Below, piece after piece: positions 8,899-16,572 of a stretch of 19,789 nucleotides of DNA. The DNA is taken from the NCBI GenBank assembly GCA_017421145.1, contig JAFOTA010000079.1:1-19789 (forward strand), written 5' to 3'. A program made the translations under genes and the position numbers. The stretch comes from Treponema sp. GTDB taxonomy: Bacteria; Spirochaetota; Spirochaetia; Treponematales; Treponemataceae. A model generated the notes under the pieces. The model worked only from the letters and a program-made list of their open reading frames with translations. It made no database searches and was not told where the DNA came from. How positions within the stretch are numbered: the stretch's first letter is position 1; every line of letters starts with the position of its first letter.

Positions 8899-9514
8899 CT
8901 TGCCATCTCCACAAGAGCTGCCCTGAACACAGCATCTTCTTTTTCACTTTGTGTCTTCGATGCAAAATCAGGATCCGAATCCATTTTTTCCGAAACGGCA
9001 CAAACGGCAGACTCGCAGTTTTTTCTGTCATAGCCCATTTCTGACAATGCTTTTATTACGTCGGAATACGGAAGCTCCGCACGTGAATTTGAAGAGGGCA
9101 AACCAGATTCGGAAAGGCTGAGTTTTCCTTTGAGCTGCAAAAGCATTTTGGCGGCCGTCTTTTTTCCCACGCCCGGAACTTTCTGAAGCTTCTCAAGGTC
9201 GCCTGAATCAAGGACATGCGCCAGATCTGAAGAGGAAATATTGCTCATGATTTTAAGGGCGCCTTTCGGACCTATGCCGTCAACTTTGAGAAGGTCAAAA
9301 AAAGCGCACGTTCATTCTCGCTGGAAAATCCGTATATGTTCATGAGAGCATCCGTATGCTGGAGCCATGTATATACCCTGCACTCACTTCCTGCCGGTGG
9401 AATTTTTTCCAATGATGAATCAGGTATGGAGATATCCCATTCAATGCCGCCGGTTTGCAAAAATAATCTTTGAGGAAATTTTCCGGTTACCGTTCCTTGC
9501 AGACTGTTGAACAT
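8895..9514 (-). pseudogene. ruvA: Holliday junction DNA-binding protein RuvA, frameshifted as sequenced
   Basis: RuvA binds the four-way junction and loads RuvB. The 5' piece (9272-9514) encodes the OB-fold domain, MFNSLQGTVTGKF through YGFSSENERALF, then goes out of frame. The 3' piece (8895 to about 9296) continues in the -1 frame with helix-hairpin-helix DGIGPKGALKI, a second one VPGVGKKTAAKM, and the C-terminal domain III (SDVIKALSEMGYD). Joining them with one extra T in the T7 tract (complement of 9297-9303) restores about 206 residues, the normal RuvA length, with no residue missing. Start codon 9512-9514 has a GGAAGG site. The stop overlaps ruvB by ATGA. The break may be a sequence error, a true mutation, or slippage on T TTT TTG. 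Confidence 0.9.
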
Positions 9515-9532
9515 AAAACCTTCCTATAAAAA

Positions 9533-10015
9533 TCAGACCGTACTGTGGATATGGGTTATGGCACCCGCAAGCGCATCGGCAGCATGATCAGGGCTTGGCG
9601 CAACCTTCATGTTCAGGAGGATTTTTACATACTGCTCCACGGTTTCTTTGTCAGCAGATGCAGTCCCCGTCACGGTCGATTTTATCTTGTTCGGAGTATA
9701 CATGAAAAGCGGTATCCCCTGCTGTGCAAGACAGAGAGTGATCACGCCTTTTGCTTCTGCAACTGCAAGCGCACTCGAAGCGTTCCTTGAAAAATACAGA
9801 GTTTCCATTTCGGCTTCATCAGGGCGGAATTCGTCGATGACCGCAAGCAGCCTGTTGTAGATGGCAAGGAGCCTTACACCATGGTCTTCGTCACATGAAG
9901 TTTCTATAACTCCGTAGCTCACAAGGCGAATGGTTCCGTTGTAAAAATCAACGATTCCGAATCCAGTATTCGCCAATCCGGGATCTATACCCAAAACACG
10001 ACGTTTTTTCTGCAT
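9533..10015 (-). CDS. ruvC: Holliday junction resolvase RuvC
   Basis: RuvC is the metal-dependent endonuclease that cuts junctions moved by RuvAB. The start at 10015 gives 160 residues, the family norm. Catalytic acids are visible: D11 in GIDPGLANTGFG, E71 in EMETLYF, and H144/D147 in DHAADAL. The basic NKIKSTVTGTASADKE segment is typical. An upstream in-frame ATG at 10036 would add 7 residues. The longest open frame, from 10111, is excluded because it would cross the intrinsic terminator at 10050-10087. No strong ribosome site precedes either start. It lies 18 bases before ruvA. Confidence 0.95.
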   Translation of the reverse strand: MQKKRRVLGIDPGLANTGFGIVDFYNGTIRLVSYGVIETSCDEDHGVRLLAIYNRLLAVIDEFRPDEAEMETLYFSRNASSALAVAEAKGVITLCLAQQGIPLFMYTPNKIKSTVTGTASADKETVEQYVKILLNMKVAPSPDHAADALAGAITHIHSTV

Positions 10016-10049
10016 TGCAAAGCCCCGTTCACCCATATTTTCACTGCAT

Positions 10050-10087
10050 AAAAAAAGCGCCTGCAATTTATGGAAAATTACAGACGC
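10050..10087 (-). terminator. Intrinsic terminator downstream of yebC
   Basis: Read on the minus strand, GCGTCTGTAATTT (10087-10075) pairs over 13 positions, with two G-U wobbles, with AAATTGCAGGCGC (10069-10057). The loop is 5 bases, and TTTTTTT (10056-10050) follows directly. It lies about 80 bases after the yebC stop and should end that transcript before ruvC. The other strand lacks a T tract after the hairpin, so it is one-directional. Confidence 0.9.
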
Positions 10088-10167
10088 CCCTTGATGACAT
10101 TCAAGCGTCAAAAACAGGCGGATGAATGTCAGACCGGTCCGAAAACTGAAATTTCCGGTCAGTCCTA

Positions 10168-10914
10168 TTACTCAGCATCAGGGTCGAAATCATCAGGATA
10201 TTCGACTGTTGACCAAACGTTCTGAACGTCATCGTCTTCTTCGAGCTTGTTCAAAAGCTTGGCTACTTTCTTTGCTGTATCCATATCAACGGCTGTGTAT
10301 GCCTGAGGAACCATGCTGACTGCTGCAGACAATGATTCATACTCCTTGTTCTGGAGAGCTTCAAGCACTTTGTCGAAATTTGAAGGATCGGTCGTAACCG
10401 TGATCACTCCGTCTTCGTTCACTACGTCGTCTGCTTCGGCTTCGATTGCAACTTCCGTAAGCTCGTCTTCGTTGACCTTTTCAGAATCATATTCAATGAC
10501 GCCCTTGCGGTCGAACATGCGGCTTACAGAACCTGAAGTTCCGAGGTTTCCTCCGTTCTTTCCGAAAATGTTCCTTACGTTTGAAGCTGCGCGGTTCTTG
10601 TTGTCCGTAAGAACTTCAACCAGAACTGCAACTCCGCCCGGTGCGTATCCTTCATAAACAAGCTCTTCATACTGAGCTGCACCGTCTTCACCAGTTCCCT
10701 TCTTGATAGCACGCTCAATATTGTCCTTAGGCATGTTTGAAGCACGAGCCTTAAGAATGGCTGTACGAAGTCTTGGGTTTGAATCCGGGTCTCCACCGCC
10801 CATCTTTGCAGCGATAGAAATTTCCTTGATGAATTTTGTAAACAGCTTGCCGCGCTTTGCATCAGCAATACCTTTAGCATGTTTTATGGTTGCCCATTTA
10901 CTATGTCCTGACAT
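10168..10914 (-). CDS. yebC: YebC/TACO1-family protein
   Basis: This 248-residue YebC/PmpR/TACO1-family protein carries the family's N-terminal signature [13 protein letters not shown], then [26 protein letters not shown], and [10 protein letters not shown]. Older literature calls the family transcriptional regulators; newer work points to a translation factor that relieves stalled ribosomes. The start at 10914 has AAGGAG 7 bases upstream. An in-frame upstream extension to 11010 is rejected because it would include the promoter and the preceding gene's stop. It has its own near-consensus promoter and a terminator, so it is probably a single-gene transcript, although yebC beside ruvCAB is a common arrangement in bacteria. 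Confidence 0.96.
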   Translation of the reverse strand: MSGHSKWATIKHAKGIADAKRGKLFTKFIKEISIAAKMGGGDPDSNPRLRTAILKARASNMPKDNIERAIKKGTGEDGAAQYEELVYEGYAPGGVAVLVEVLTDNKNRAASNVRNIFGKNGGNLGTSGSVSRMFDRKGVIEYDSEKVNEDELTEVAIEAEADDVVNEDGVITVTTDPSNFDKVLEALQNKEYESLSAAVSMVPQAYTAVDMDTAKKVAKLLNKLEEDDDVQNVWSTVEYPDDFDPDAE

Positions 10915-10951
10915 TGGGAGCTCCTTGAAAAAAAATAACCGATTTTCAATG

Positions 10952-10980
10952 ATTTTACAAAAATGACAAAAACATGTCAA
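10952..10980 (-). promoter_or_regulatory. Near-consensus sigma-70 promoter of yebC
   Basis: On the minus strand TTGACA (10980-10975, 6 of 6) is separated by 17 bases from TAAAAT (10957-10952, 5 of 6). The predicted start is near 10945, giving a leader of about 30 bases with AAGGAG before the ATG at 10914. The -35 element overlaps the TGA stop of the upstream glycosyltransferase gene. A short inverted repeat, TGACA with TGTCA and a 6-base loop followed by five T, covers the -35 and spacer. It could be a weak terminator or a protein-binding site. Confidence 0.8.
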
Positions 10981-11993
10981 TATTGCGCCCCGGAAAGGAA
11001 GAGCCTGCATTTTGCAATCAGTTCCTCACCCCAGGATTCCTGAAGTATGGCTTCTGCTACAGTTCTTATGGTGGGATCCACGCGTTCGATGCTCTTTACG
11101 TTGCTGAGGGCATAGCGGCTCATCACGGAACGGAAGTATTCTCCAAGCTCGCCCGACTCAGTCGGATTGTCAGCCAAATCGAAGAAGATTGCGGTGAATG
11201 CAGAAGACGCGGAGCATATTTTTGACCATCTTCCCGGAGAGTCTATCTTGAAATCGCCGGAATCAGGGCTTGAATCCATGTACCTTACGCAGACTTTTTT
11301 CGTGGATGAAACAAGGACATGAGATTTTCGGAGCAAAAAATACATCCACATGTATTCGAACGCGCAGAAACATTCGGACATGGGCATCCTGGAAAGTGAA
11401 TCTTCAAGCGTAGACCGCAGGAAAAGCTTTCCCTGAATGCACACGGCATATTTACCGGAGAGAAAATATTCTTTCATAAGATCTTCCGGATTTTCAAATT
11501 CGAATTCACCCGGCAAGTTTTTTTCTATTATGTCGTATGCTTTTTCATCTATTTTCAGAATCTCCGGGTCTTTTTTGTCTGCGATGACGCTCCCCTGCAC
11601 GACATCAATTTCGGCAGAATCTTCGGATGCATTTTTTGAGGAAAGCTCAAGAAGGTCTGAAAGGGATGTGCGTGAATAAAAAACGTCCCCCATAATCAGC
11701 ACGGAAAAATATTTTGAGGATGAATCCTGAACGGCAGATCTGAGTGCATCGGTTATTCCTGCAGTGCGTCCCATGCTCAACAGCCTGAGGCTTTTTCCAT
11801 AAGGAAGCTCACATGATTTCAGCAATCTTTTGAAAGTAGATTTGAGGCTCTTGCTTTCTGCATTCGTGCGGCAATCATCCACAAGGATTATTTCCATTGA
11901 TTTCAGGCTCTGGTCTACAGCCGACATGACGGATTTTTCAATCAGGGAAGGAACATAGGAGCCTGCATAAATTGCAACGGAGATTTCAGCCAT
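10977..11993 (-). CDS. Glycosyltransferase family 2-like protein
   Basis: This 338-residue protein opens like a GT-A fold nucleotide-sugar transferase. It has [22 protein letters not shown], followed by IILVDDC (35-41), [15 protein letters not shown] near 74-88 and LIMGDVFYS (99-107) where the metal-binding DxD normally lies. The DxD is degenerate (only one Asp), and the last two thirds match nothing I recognise. No signal peptide or transmembrane helix is seen. The ATG at 11993 is one base after the stop of the LysM gene (TAA-T-ATG), so the two are likely co-transcribed. A longer start at 12023 would overlap that gene and precede the fold. A role in envelope glycan synthesis is inferred from the neighbour only. 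Confidence 0.65.
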   Translation of the reverse strand: MAEISVAIYAGSYVPSLIEKSVMSAVDQSLKSMEIILVDDCRTNAESKSLKSTFKRLLKSCELPYGKSLRLLSMGRTAGITDALRSAVQDSSSKYFSVLIMGDVFYSRTSLSDLLELSSKNASEDSAEIDVVQGSVIADKKDPEILKIDEKAYDIIEKNLPGEFEFENPEDLMKEYFLSGKYAVCIQGKLFLRSTLEDSLSRMPMSECFCAFEYMWMYFLLRKSHVLVSSTKKVCVRYMDSSPDSGDFKIDSPGRWSKICSASSAFTAIFFDLADNPTESGELGEYFRSVMSRYALSNVKSIERVDPTIRTVAEAILQESWGEELIAKCRLFLSGAQY

Positions 11994-11994
11994 A

Positions 11995-12843
11995 TTATCC
12001 GCGCGGTGCCTTTGCAGGATCAACAGGTGTCGTCTTCTGATATACGATGAGCGAAATCATCGAAGTGCCCTTTATGCTGTCCGTTCCTGCGCTTCCGATG
12101 GAATCACCGAAAGAAACGAAATCTCCTTTTTTGACGCGTATCGAATCAAGCCCTGCATAGATGTATTTTATTCCGTCATCCGTAACGATTATAACCACGT
12201 TTCCGTATCCCCGGTAATTTCCGACATAGAGAACAGCGCCGCCGTGTATTGCAGTCACGGATTCATTTTTCTTTGCCGAAAGCTGGACACCGCCGACCTT
12301 TCCGATCATGTAGGTTACGTCCGGGTTTTTAACCGGCCACTGGAGCGATGGATCGCCTTTTTTTTCACCGTAATTTCTCGGATCCTTTTCAGTGAGGTTC
12401 GGGAGCGACGCAAGATCTTTTTCGCTTTCAGTCAGCGGAATCCTTATTTCCTGACCGATCTGAAGGGCAACGGACGCATCGAGAGAATTGTAGTTCAAAA
12501 GCTGGTTCACGCTCAGGTCATAATCGAGCGCAAGACGGTAGAGCGTGTCGCCTTTTTTGATTTTATAGGTCTCGTATTTTTTGACGCTGCTTTTCTGGAC
12601 CGGTTCAGAATCCTTTGACGGGATTTCCAGAACCTGCCCTATCTTCAGCACGGAATTCAATTCCATTCCGTTTGCATCGCAGATTTTATCGACGGAAACA
12701 CCGTAGCGCTTGCTTATCCCGTAGAGGGTGTCGCCTTTTTCAACCTTGTATTCAACGGCTGAGACGGCGGTGCATGGCGCAAGAAGGAGAGCGGTCAATA
12801 AAAAATTTTTAAAAGCTTTCTTAAATGAAAAAGACCCTTTCAT
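11995..12843 (-). CDS. Exported protein with two LysM domains and a catalytically degenerate LytM/M23 domain
   Basis: This 282-residue protein begins with a basic stretch and a hydrophobic core ending at AVSA near residue 29, a signal peptide. LAPC inside it is a poor lipobox. Two LysM peptidoglycan-binding domains follow (about 31-75, VEKGDTLYGISKRYGV; and 92-136, IKKGDTLYRLALDYDL). A LytM-like fold spans 168-270 (AVLYVGNYRGYGNVV, VKKGDFVSFGDSIGSAG). The zinc ligands are missing: YIYAGLD replaces the usual YxHAHL-type motif and MISLIVY replaces the HLHFEV strand. It is therefore probably an EnvC/NlpD-like amidase activator or structural wall protein, not a peptidase. The ribosome site is weak. 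Confidence 0.88.
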   Translation of the reverse strand: MKGSFSFKKAFKNFLLTALLLAPCTAVSAVEYKVEKGDTLYGISKRYGVSVDKICDANGMELNSVLKIGQVLEIPSKDSEPVQKSSVKKYETYKIKKGDTLYRLALDYDLSVNQLLNYNSLDASVALQIGQEIRIPLTESEKDLASLPNLTEKDPRNYGEKKGDPSLQWPVKNPDVTYMIGKVGGVQLSAKKNESVTAIHGGAVLYVGNYRGYGNVVIIVTDDGIKYIYAGLDSIRVKKGDFVSFGDSIGSAGTDSIKGTSMISLIVYQKTTPVDPAKAPRG

Positions 12844-12874
12844 GCCTTGATTATCGGTAGAAAGGGCCGTTTTG

Positions 12875-12880
12875 ATTATA
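12875..12880 (-). promoter_or_regulatory. Possible -10 element upstream of the LysM gene
   Basis: A perfect TATAAT on the minus strand lies about 32 bases before the ATG at 12843 in the 90-base gap after dapB. No good -35 is found at 16-18 bases, so this is a weak call. The same gap shows no convincing terminator for dapB. Confidence 0.35.
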
Positions 12881-12933
12881 TACGCAGCCCCGGAAAATGG
12901 AGTTTTTAGAGCTTTCTTAAAATGCAGTACGGA

Positions 12934-13725
12934 TCAGAACATGCCCGGGAAAACGTCGTTCATGCCGTAGAGCTTTCCTTTTTCAAGCTTTCCTGAATCC
13001 AGCATGGACTTTAGGTTTTCAAGCGCATGGACGGCTCCGTTTGCAAAACCAAGGCGGCTTCTTGCTGTGTGCGTAAGCTCTATGGTGTCGGCGGTGCTGT
13101 CAAAGTATACGGTATGTGTTCCAGGAACGGTTCCGCATCTTGTTGACGAAACGTGCAGCTGATTTTTTTCCGGCCTTGTCTTGAAAGCATCGGTGACTAT
13201 CTCAGTCTTGCGCTTCATTCCTGACATAAGGCGGCGCGCCACGTCGATCGCTGTTCCTGACGGACTGTCGGCTTTCTGATTGTGGTGCATTTCCCAGACC
13301 GCGGCATCATATTCATCGAAGGCATTCACAAGCTTTGCGGCTTCCTCGACAATCTTGTAGAACATGTTCACGCCGATCGAAAAATTCGCGCTGTGCATGA
13401 CCGTTCCTCCGCATGAAGAAGCAAATTCCCTGATCTCATCCATCTTGTCGTTCCAGCCGGTTGATCCTACCACGAGCGGAAGCTTGAGCGGAAGAAGGGC
13501 CTTTATGTTTCCTATGACCGATGCAGGGGAAGTAAACTCGATGATTCCCTCGGCACCGCTTTCTTTTACGGCACGTGCAAGAGCGTCTCCGTCACCGGCA
13601 TTTATCTTGACGCTTGCGTCAGGGGCAAAAGAATCTATGGTAGCAGTTACCTCATGACCGAAATTCAGCGCGGACTGCTCGATCATGTGCCCCATCTTTC
13701 CGTATCCGACCAATGCTATTTTCAT
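12934..13725 (-). CDS. dapB: 4-hydroxy-tetrahydrodipicolinate reductase DapB
   Basis: DapB reduces hydroxy-tetrahydrodipicolinate with NAD(P)H in the diaminopimelate/lysine pathway. At 263 residues it is full length. The N-terminal Rossmann motif is GYGKMG (7-12). Further motifs are EFTSP near 63, GSTGW near 87, SANFSIGVNMF (112-122) and the substrate motif EMHHNQKADSPSGTA (145-159), which contains catalytic H147/H148 and K151. The ATG follows the lysC stop by 2 bases with AGAGGTG as ribosome site, so lysC and dapB form an operon. Its presence shows the organism starts the DAP/lysine branch, although treponemal peptidoglycan is reported to use ornithine in some species. Confidence 0.97.
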   Translation of the reverse strand: MKIALVGYGKMGHMIEQSALNFGHEVTATIDSFAPDASVKINAGDGDALARAVKESGAEGIIEFTSPASVIGNIKALLPLKLPLVVGSTGWNDKMDEIREFASSCGGTVMHSANFSIGVNMFYKIVEEAAKLVNAFDEYDAAVWEMHHNQKADSPSGTAIDVARRLMSGMKRKTEIVTDAFKTRPEKNQLHVSSTRCGTVPGTHTVYFDSTADTIELTHTARSRLGFANGAVHALENLKSMLDSGKLEKGKLYGMNDVFPGMF

Positions 13726-13727
13726 TT

Positions 13728-15059
13728 TTACACCTCTTTGAACAATGCTTTGTGGAGAATCTGAACGGCTGAATCAACGTCGCTGTTTTCAACGAGCATG
13801 CTGATGTTGACCTTGCTTGCTCCCTGGCTGATCATCTGGGCGTTTATACCCTCAGATGCAAGCGCCGCAAAAGCAGATGCAAGTATGGAGCTGGATCTTG
13901 TTACGTCGCAGATTATCGTTACTATGGCCTTTCCGTCGTTTGCATGGACTTCCGCAACCCTTCTCAAATCTTCCATGAGGCCGCTCAAATCTTTTTTCGT
14001 GTTTACGGTGAGGCTCACGGAAACTTCAGAAGTCGCGATCACGTCTATGCTGACTTCCCATTTCAGGAACTGGTTGAATATGTGCGCAAGGAATCCAGAG
14101 GCTCCGAGCATGCGGCTTGACTGAATGTCGATGAGGGTGACGTTTTTGATGCTTGTTATCGCAGTTACCATCGGACGTGCGGCCGTATGCTTTTCAACGA
14201 TGATGGTTCCCGGGCTTTTTATGTTGTATGAATTCTTGACGCGTACCGGAGTGCCTGTCTTGCGGCATGGGGTCATGCTTCTAGGATGAAGCACCTGCGC
14301 TCCGAACATTGCAAGCTCCTGCGCTTCCTCATAAGTGACTTCCGGAACCGGGCGTGCATCGGCAACAACACGCGGATCCGTGGTCATGATTCCGTCTACG
14401 TCCTTCCATGTCTGTATTTCTTCGGCTCCCATTGCAGCACCTATCATGGTTGCGCTCAAATCTGAACCGCCGCGTCCCAAAGTGGTTATGGTACCGTTTC
14501 TGTCCTTTGCAATGAATCCAGTGACTATCGGTATTGCGTTTTCTTTTCCGATTTTATATCCGTTGAGCTTTGCCGGAATGTTTTCCCAGACTTCATCCAA
14601 AAGCTCGGCTGCCATGTAGTGGGAATCGCTCACCATTCCGACGTCCCATGCATCGTAGAATTTTGCTTCCGTTCCCTGCTGCTCAAGATATGCTGCCATC
14701 ATCCTGACGGACATGCGTTCTCCGAAAGACACAAGATAATCCCTGGTGCGCTTCGTAAGCTCCTTAAGCATGGAGATTCCGGTGAGAAGGGTCTTAAGCT
14801 CCGTCAAAAGCCCGTCGATTGAAGGAACTTCGATATTCAGGGCAACGGCCGTATCTTTATGGAGCTTTTCAACTTTCGAGATATCAACGGTTCCCTTTAC
14901 CGCAATATCAGCGGCTTCAAGCAGATGGTCAGTGGTATCGCCCATGGCACTGAGAACCACAACAGGTCGGCTTTCTTTATAAGCCTGGATTATTGTCGCG
15001 ACATGACGGATGCGTTCTGCATTGGCAACTGAACTACCGCCGAATTTCATTACTATCAT
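13728..15059 (-). CDS. lysC: Aspartate kinase LysC
   Basis: Aspartate kinase phosphorylates aspartate with ATP, the first step to lysine, threonine and methionine. The kinase domain has KFGGSSVANAERI at the N-terminus, SFGERMS near 114, TTLGRGGSDLSA near 195-206 and KDVDGIMTTDPR near 222. The C-terminal 130 residues carry paired ACT domains (FLKWEVSIDVIATSEVSVS; EGINAQMISQGASKVNIS), implying feedback control. The ATG at 15059 gives 443 residues; an in-frame GTG at 15068 would add three. Neither has a Shine-Dalgarno site. The promoter described at 15069-15097 places the transcript start 3 bases before the ATG, which favours 15059. Confidence 0.95.
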   Translation of the reverse strand: MIVMKFGGSSVANAERIRHVATIIQAYKESRPVVVLSAMGDTTDHLLEAADIAVKGTVDISKVEKLHKDTAVALNIEVPSIDGLLTELKTLLTGISMLKELTKRTRDYLVSFGERMSVRMMAAYLEQQGTEAKFYDAWDVGMVSDSHYMAAELLDEVWENIPAKLNGYKIGKENAIPIVTGFIAKDRNGTITTLGRGGSDLSATMIGAAMGAEEIQTWKDVDGIMTTDPRVVADARPVPEVTYEEAQELAMFGAQVLHPRSMTPCRKTGTPVRVKNSYNIKSPGTIIVEKHTAARPMVTAITSIKNVTLIDIQSSRMLGASGFLAHIFNQFLKWEVSIDVIATSEVSVSLTVNTKKDLSGLMEDLRRVAEVHANDGKAIVTIICDVTRSSSILASAFAALASEGINAQMISQGASKVNISMLVENSDVDSAVQILHKALFKEV

Positions 15060-15068
15060 AGTATGCAC

Positions 15069-15097
15069 AGTTTAGCAGAATTAGACGCGCGTTACAA
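15069..15097 (-). promoter_or_regulatory. Probable lysC promoter giving an almost leaderless mRNA
   Basis: On the minus strand TTGTAA (15097-15092) is separated by exactly 17 bases from TAAACT (15074-15069). Both match consensus at 4 of 6. The predicted start, about 15062, is 3 bases upstream of the ATG at 15059. The gap to the neighbouring gene is only about 50 bases, so the promoter has to be close to this position unless lysC is read from upstream. Confidence 0.5.
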
Positions 15098-15117
15098 TAA
15101 TTTACATATACGAATCA

Positions 15118-16023
15118 TCAAAAAAAAGGAGTCCTCATCTGCGCAAGGTTATGGAGTATGTTCGCCATGATCCTGAAGCTTTCAGGAGTAAGGGATCCGG
15201 CATTGTCGTTTTCTGAATGGAAAAGCCTCCATGTGAGCGGCATCTTGGACTTGTAGTAGGCGTCCGCACCAGGATTCTTCATGCGTTCGGCTTTCGTGGA
15301 TTCCCTGTTCATAACGGCAGGCTCAAGATTTCCGTCGTTCATAAGCTCTTTTGCATACAAAGAAGCTTCATCGGAAGGCAGCATGGTCAGAGCCACGGCA
15401 GGAATTCCGCATGCAAGGAAAGAAGCGTTGTCGCTGTACGGAACCGGAAGTGTCATCCATCTGCCCGGACATGACCTTCTCAAAAGATCCTGTGCACGTC
15501 CGAAAAGATCCGAAAAAGAAAGCGCAAATTTTCTGGGTGCCTTGGGAGGAAGGACAGTCTTTGACAAAACCGCCACGTCACCGCGCCCGCATGCATCGAA
15601 AACAAAAATATCATCACCGGTGATTCCAAGCCTCTTGAAAACCGACGCTATGCCGAACGCACCCTGACCGCTCACTCCGGTATTCCAACCAAGCTCCTCG
15701 CCGTCGGTGAACAAAATGCGCACGTTATGGAAAGTCCGCATTCCGGCCAGTTCCAAAGCCCAGTTCATGATCATCCAGTCAGCGGCTGAATTGTCGTTTG
15801 CACCGGGGCTTCCTTCAACCCTGTCATAGTGTGCGATGACCGTTTTGATTTTAAATGAGGAATTGTAAAAGCGACCGTCAAACTGAACGAGTATGTGATT
15901 TTTCCCGTCCATGACGATCTTGTGGGATTGTATGCCGTGATCATGCAGAAATCCCTGTATTATGTCCGCCCTGTCAGCGTCCGGCCTGATATAGTCTAAA
16001 AATTGGTCAGGAAGAAAGTCCAT
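15118..16023 (-). CDS. M28-family zinc metallopeptidase
   Basis: This 301-residue protein has the full metal site of the M28 aminopeptidase family. The ligands are H65 in IAHYDRVEGS (with D67), D77 in GANDNSAA as bridging ligand, E109-E110 in TDGEELG as catalytic base and ligand, D133 in FDACGRGD, and H269 in LFHSENDN. No signal peptide or membrane segment is visible, so it should be cytosolic, unlike many secreted M28 enzymes. It follows the RRM gene by about 30 bases and is probably co-transcribed. The ribosome site is weak. Peptide or amino-acyl substrate is unknown; glutaminyl cyclase-like activity is a less likely alternative because the family motif is shared. Confidence 0.85.
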   Translation of the reverse strand: MDFLPDQFLDYIRPDADRADIIQGFLHDHGIQSHKIVMDGKNHILVQFDGRFYNSSFKIKTVIAHYDRVEGSPGANDNSAADWMIMNWALELAGMRTFHNVRILFTDGEELGWNTGVSGQGAFGIASVFKRLGITGDDIFVFDACGRGDVAVLSKTVLPPKAPRKFALSFSDLFGRAQDLLRRSCPGRWMTLPVPYSDNASFLACGIPAVALTMLPSDEASLYAKELMNDGNLEPAVMNRESTKAERMKNPGADAYYKSKMPLTWRLFHSENDNAGSLTPESFRIMANILHNLAQMRTPFF

Positions 16024-16053
16024 GATTCAAATATCGGCCGCAACCGGAAGATT

Positions 16054-16419
16054 TTAAAACTCGTCCCTGTTGAAACGGCGTGGCTCGCGTCTTGGGTTTC
16101 TTCCCCTTCTTTCACCGCCTGACCTGAAACTGCCGCCCCTTTCTGAATCAGCGTTCCTAGGCTTTCTTTCAACCTTCTCCTCGGCAAAATTCACCCTGAT
16201 GCGCCTTCCGTCCAATTCTTTTCCGCTCATGGCTGCAATTGCCGAATCAGCGTCGGAATCATTTTCGAATTCGATGAATCCGAATCCCTTGGACTGCTGC
16301 GTGTCGCGGTCAATTATAAGCGAAACTGAAACAAGCGTCCCGAATTTTGAAAACTCCCTCTGGAGCGTCTCTTCCGTCGTGATGTAACTCAGGTTACCGG
16401 CATAAACTCTTTTGGACAT
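16054..16419 (-). CDS. RRM-domain RNA-binding protein
   Basis: This 121-residue protein has a single RNA recognition motif over residues 1-80: RNP2 is VYAGNL (5-10) and RNP1 is KGFGFIEF (44-51). An Arg/Gly-rich tail follows (FRSGGERRGRNPRREPRRF), as in cyanobacterial and spirochaetal Rbp proteins. It should bind single-stranded RNA, perhaps as an RNA chaperone. The start has AAAGGA 8 bases upstream, and a good promoter lies in the divergent intergenic region. It heads a probable two-gene unit with the M28 peptidase. Confidence 0.93.
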   Translation of the reverse strand: MSKRVYAGNLSYITTEETLQREFSKFGTLVSVSLIIDRDTQQSKGFGFIEFENDSDADSAIAAMSGKELDGRRIRVNFAEEKVERKPRNADSERGGSFRSGGERRGRNPRREPRRFNRDEF

Positions 16420-16482
16420 AAGAAAATCCTTTCGGAAGCCCGGCCGTCATGCAGCAGGCATCCTTTTGTTGTGTTGTATTTA

Positions 16483-16511
16483 ATGATACTTCAATAAGCC
16501 TTTTTTTTCAA
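16483..16511 (-). promoter_or_regulatory. Promoter of the RRM protein gene
   Basis: On the minus strand TTGAAA (16511-16506, 5 of 6) and TATCAT (16488-16483, 5 of 6) are 17 bases apart, with an A-rich run next to the -35. The predicted start is near 16476, giving a leader of about 57 bases before the ATG at 16419. The region between 16420 and 16572 is the divergent control region of this gene and the deaminase gene. Confidence 0.75.
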
Positions 16512-16545
16512 TGAGTAAAGCGTCAAGAATTATAGGTTTTGTGCC

Positions 16546-16551
16546 GATAAT
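16546..16551 (+). promoter_or_regulatory. Possible -10 element of the deaminase gene
   Basis: GATAAT (5 of 6) lies 21 bases before the ATG at 16573. A start near 16558 leaves room for the GGAAG ribosome site at 16562-16566. The -35 position at 17 bases (TCAAGA) matches poorly, so the call is weak. Confidence 0.35.
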
Positions 16552-16572
16552 GTGAAATAGTGGAAGTATTTT

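Noticed and set aside
10016..10111. Longer RuvC starting at 10111
   Set aside because: The extra 32 residues are not RuvC-like and would be encoded across the intrinsic terminator hairpin and its T tract.
10915..11010. Longer YebC starting at 11010
   Set aside because: The extension crosses the yebC promoter and the previous gene's stop; the ATG at 10914 has a strong ribosome site and the conserved family N-terminus.
12775..12790. Lipobox in the LysM protein signal peptide
   Set aside because: The residue before Cys is Pro (LAPC), which is unfavourable even for relaxed spirochaetal lipoboxes; a normal signal peptidase I site AVSA is nearby.
16024..16053. GC-rich hairpin between the RRM and M28 genes
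   Set aside because: Only three-base stems could be formed and no T tract follows.
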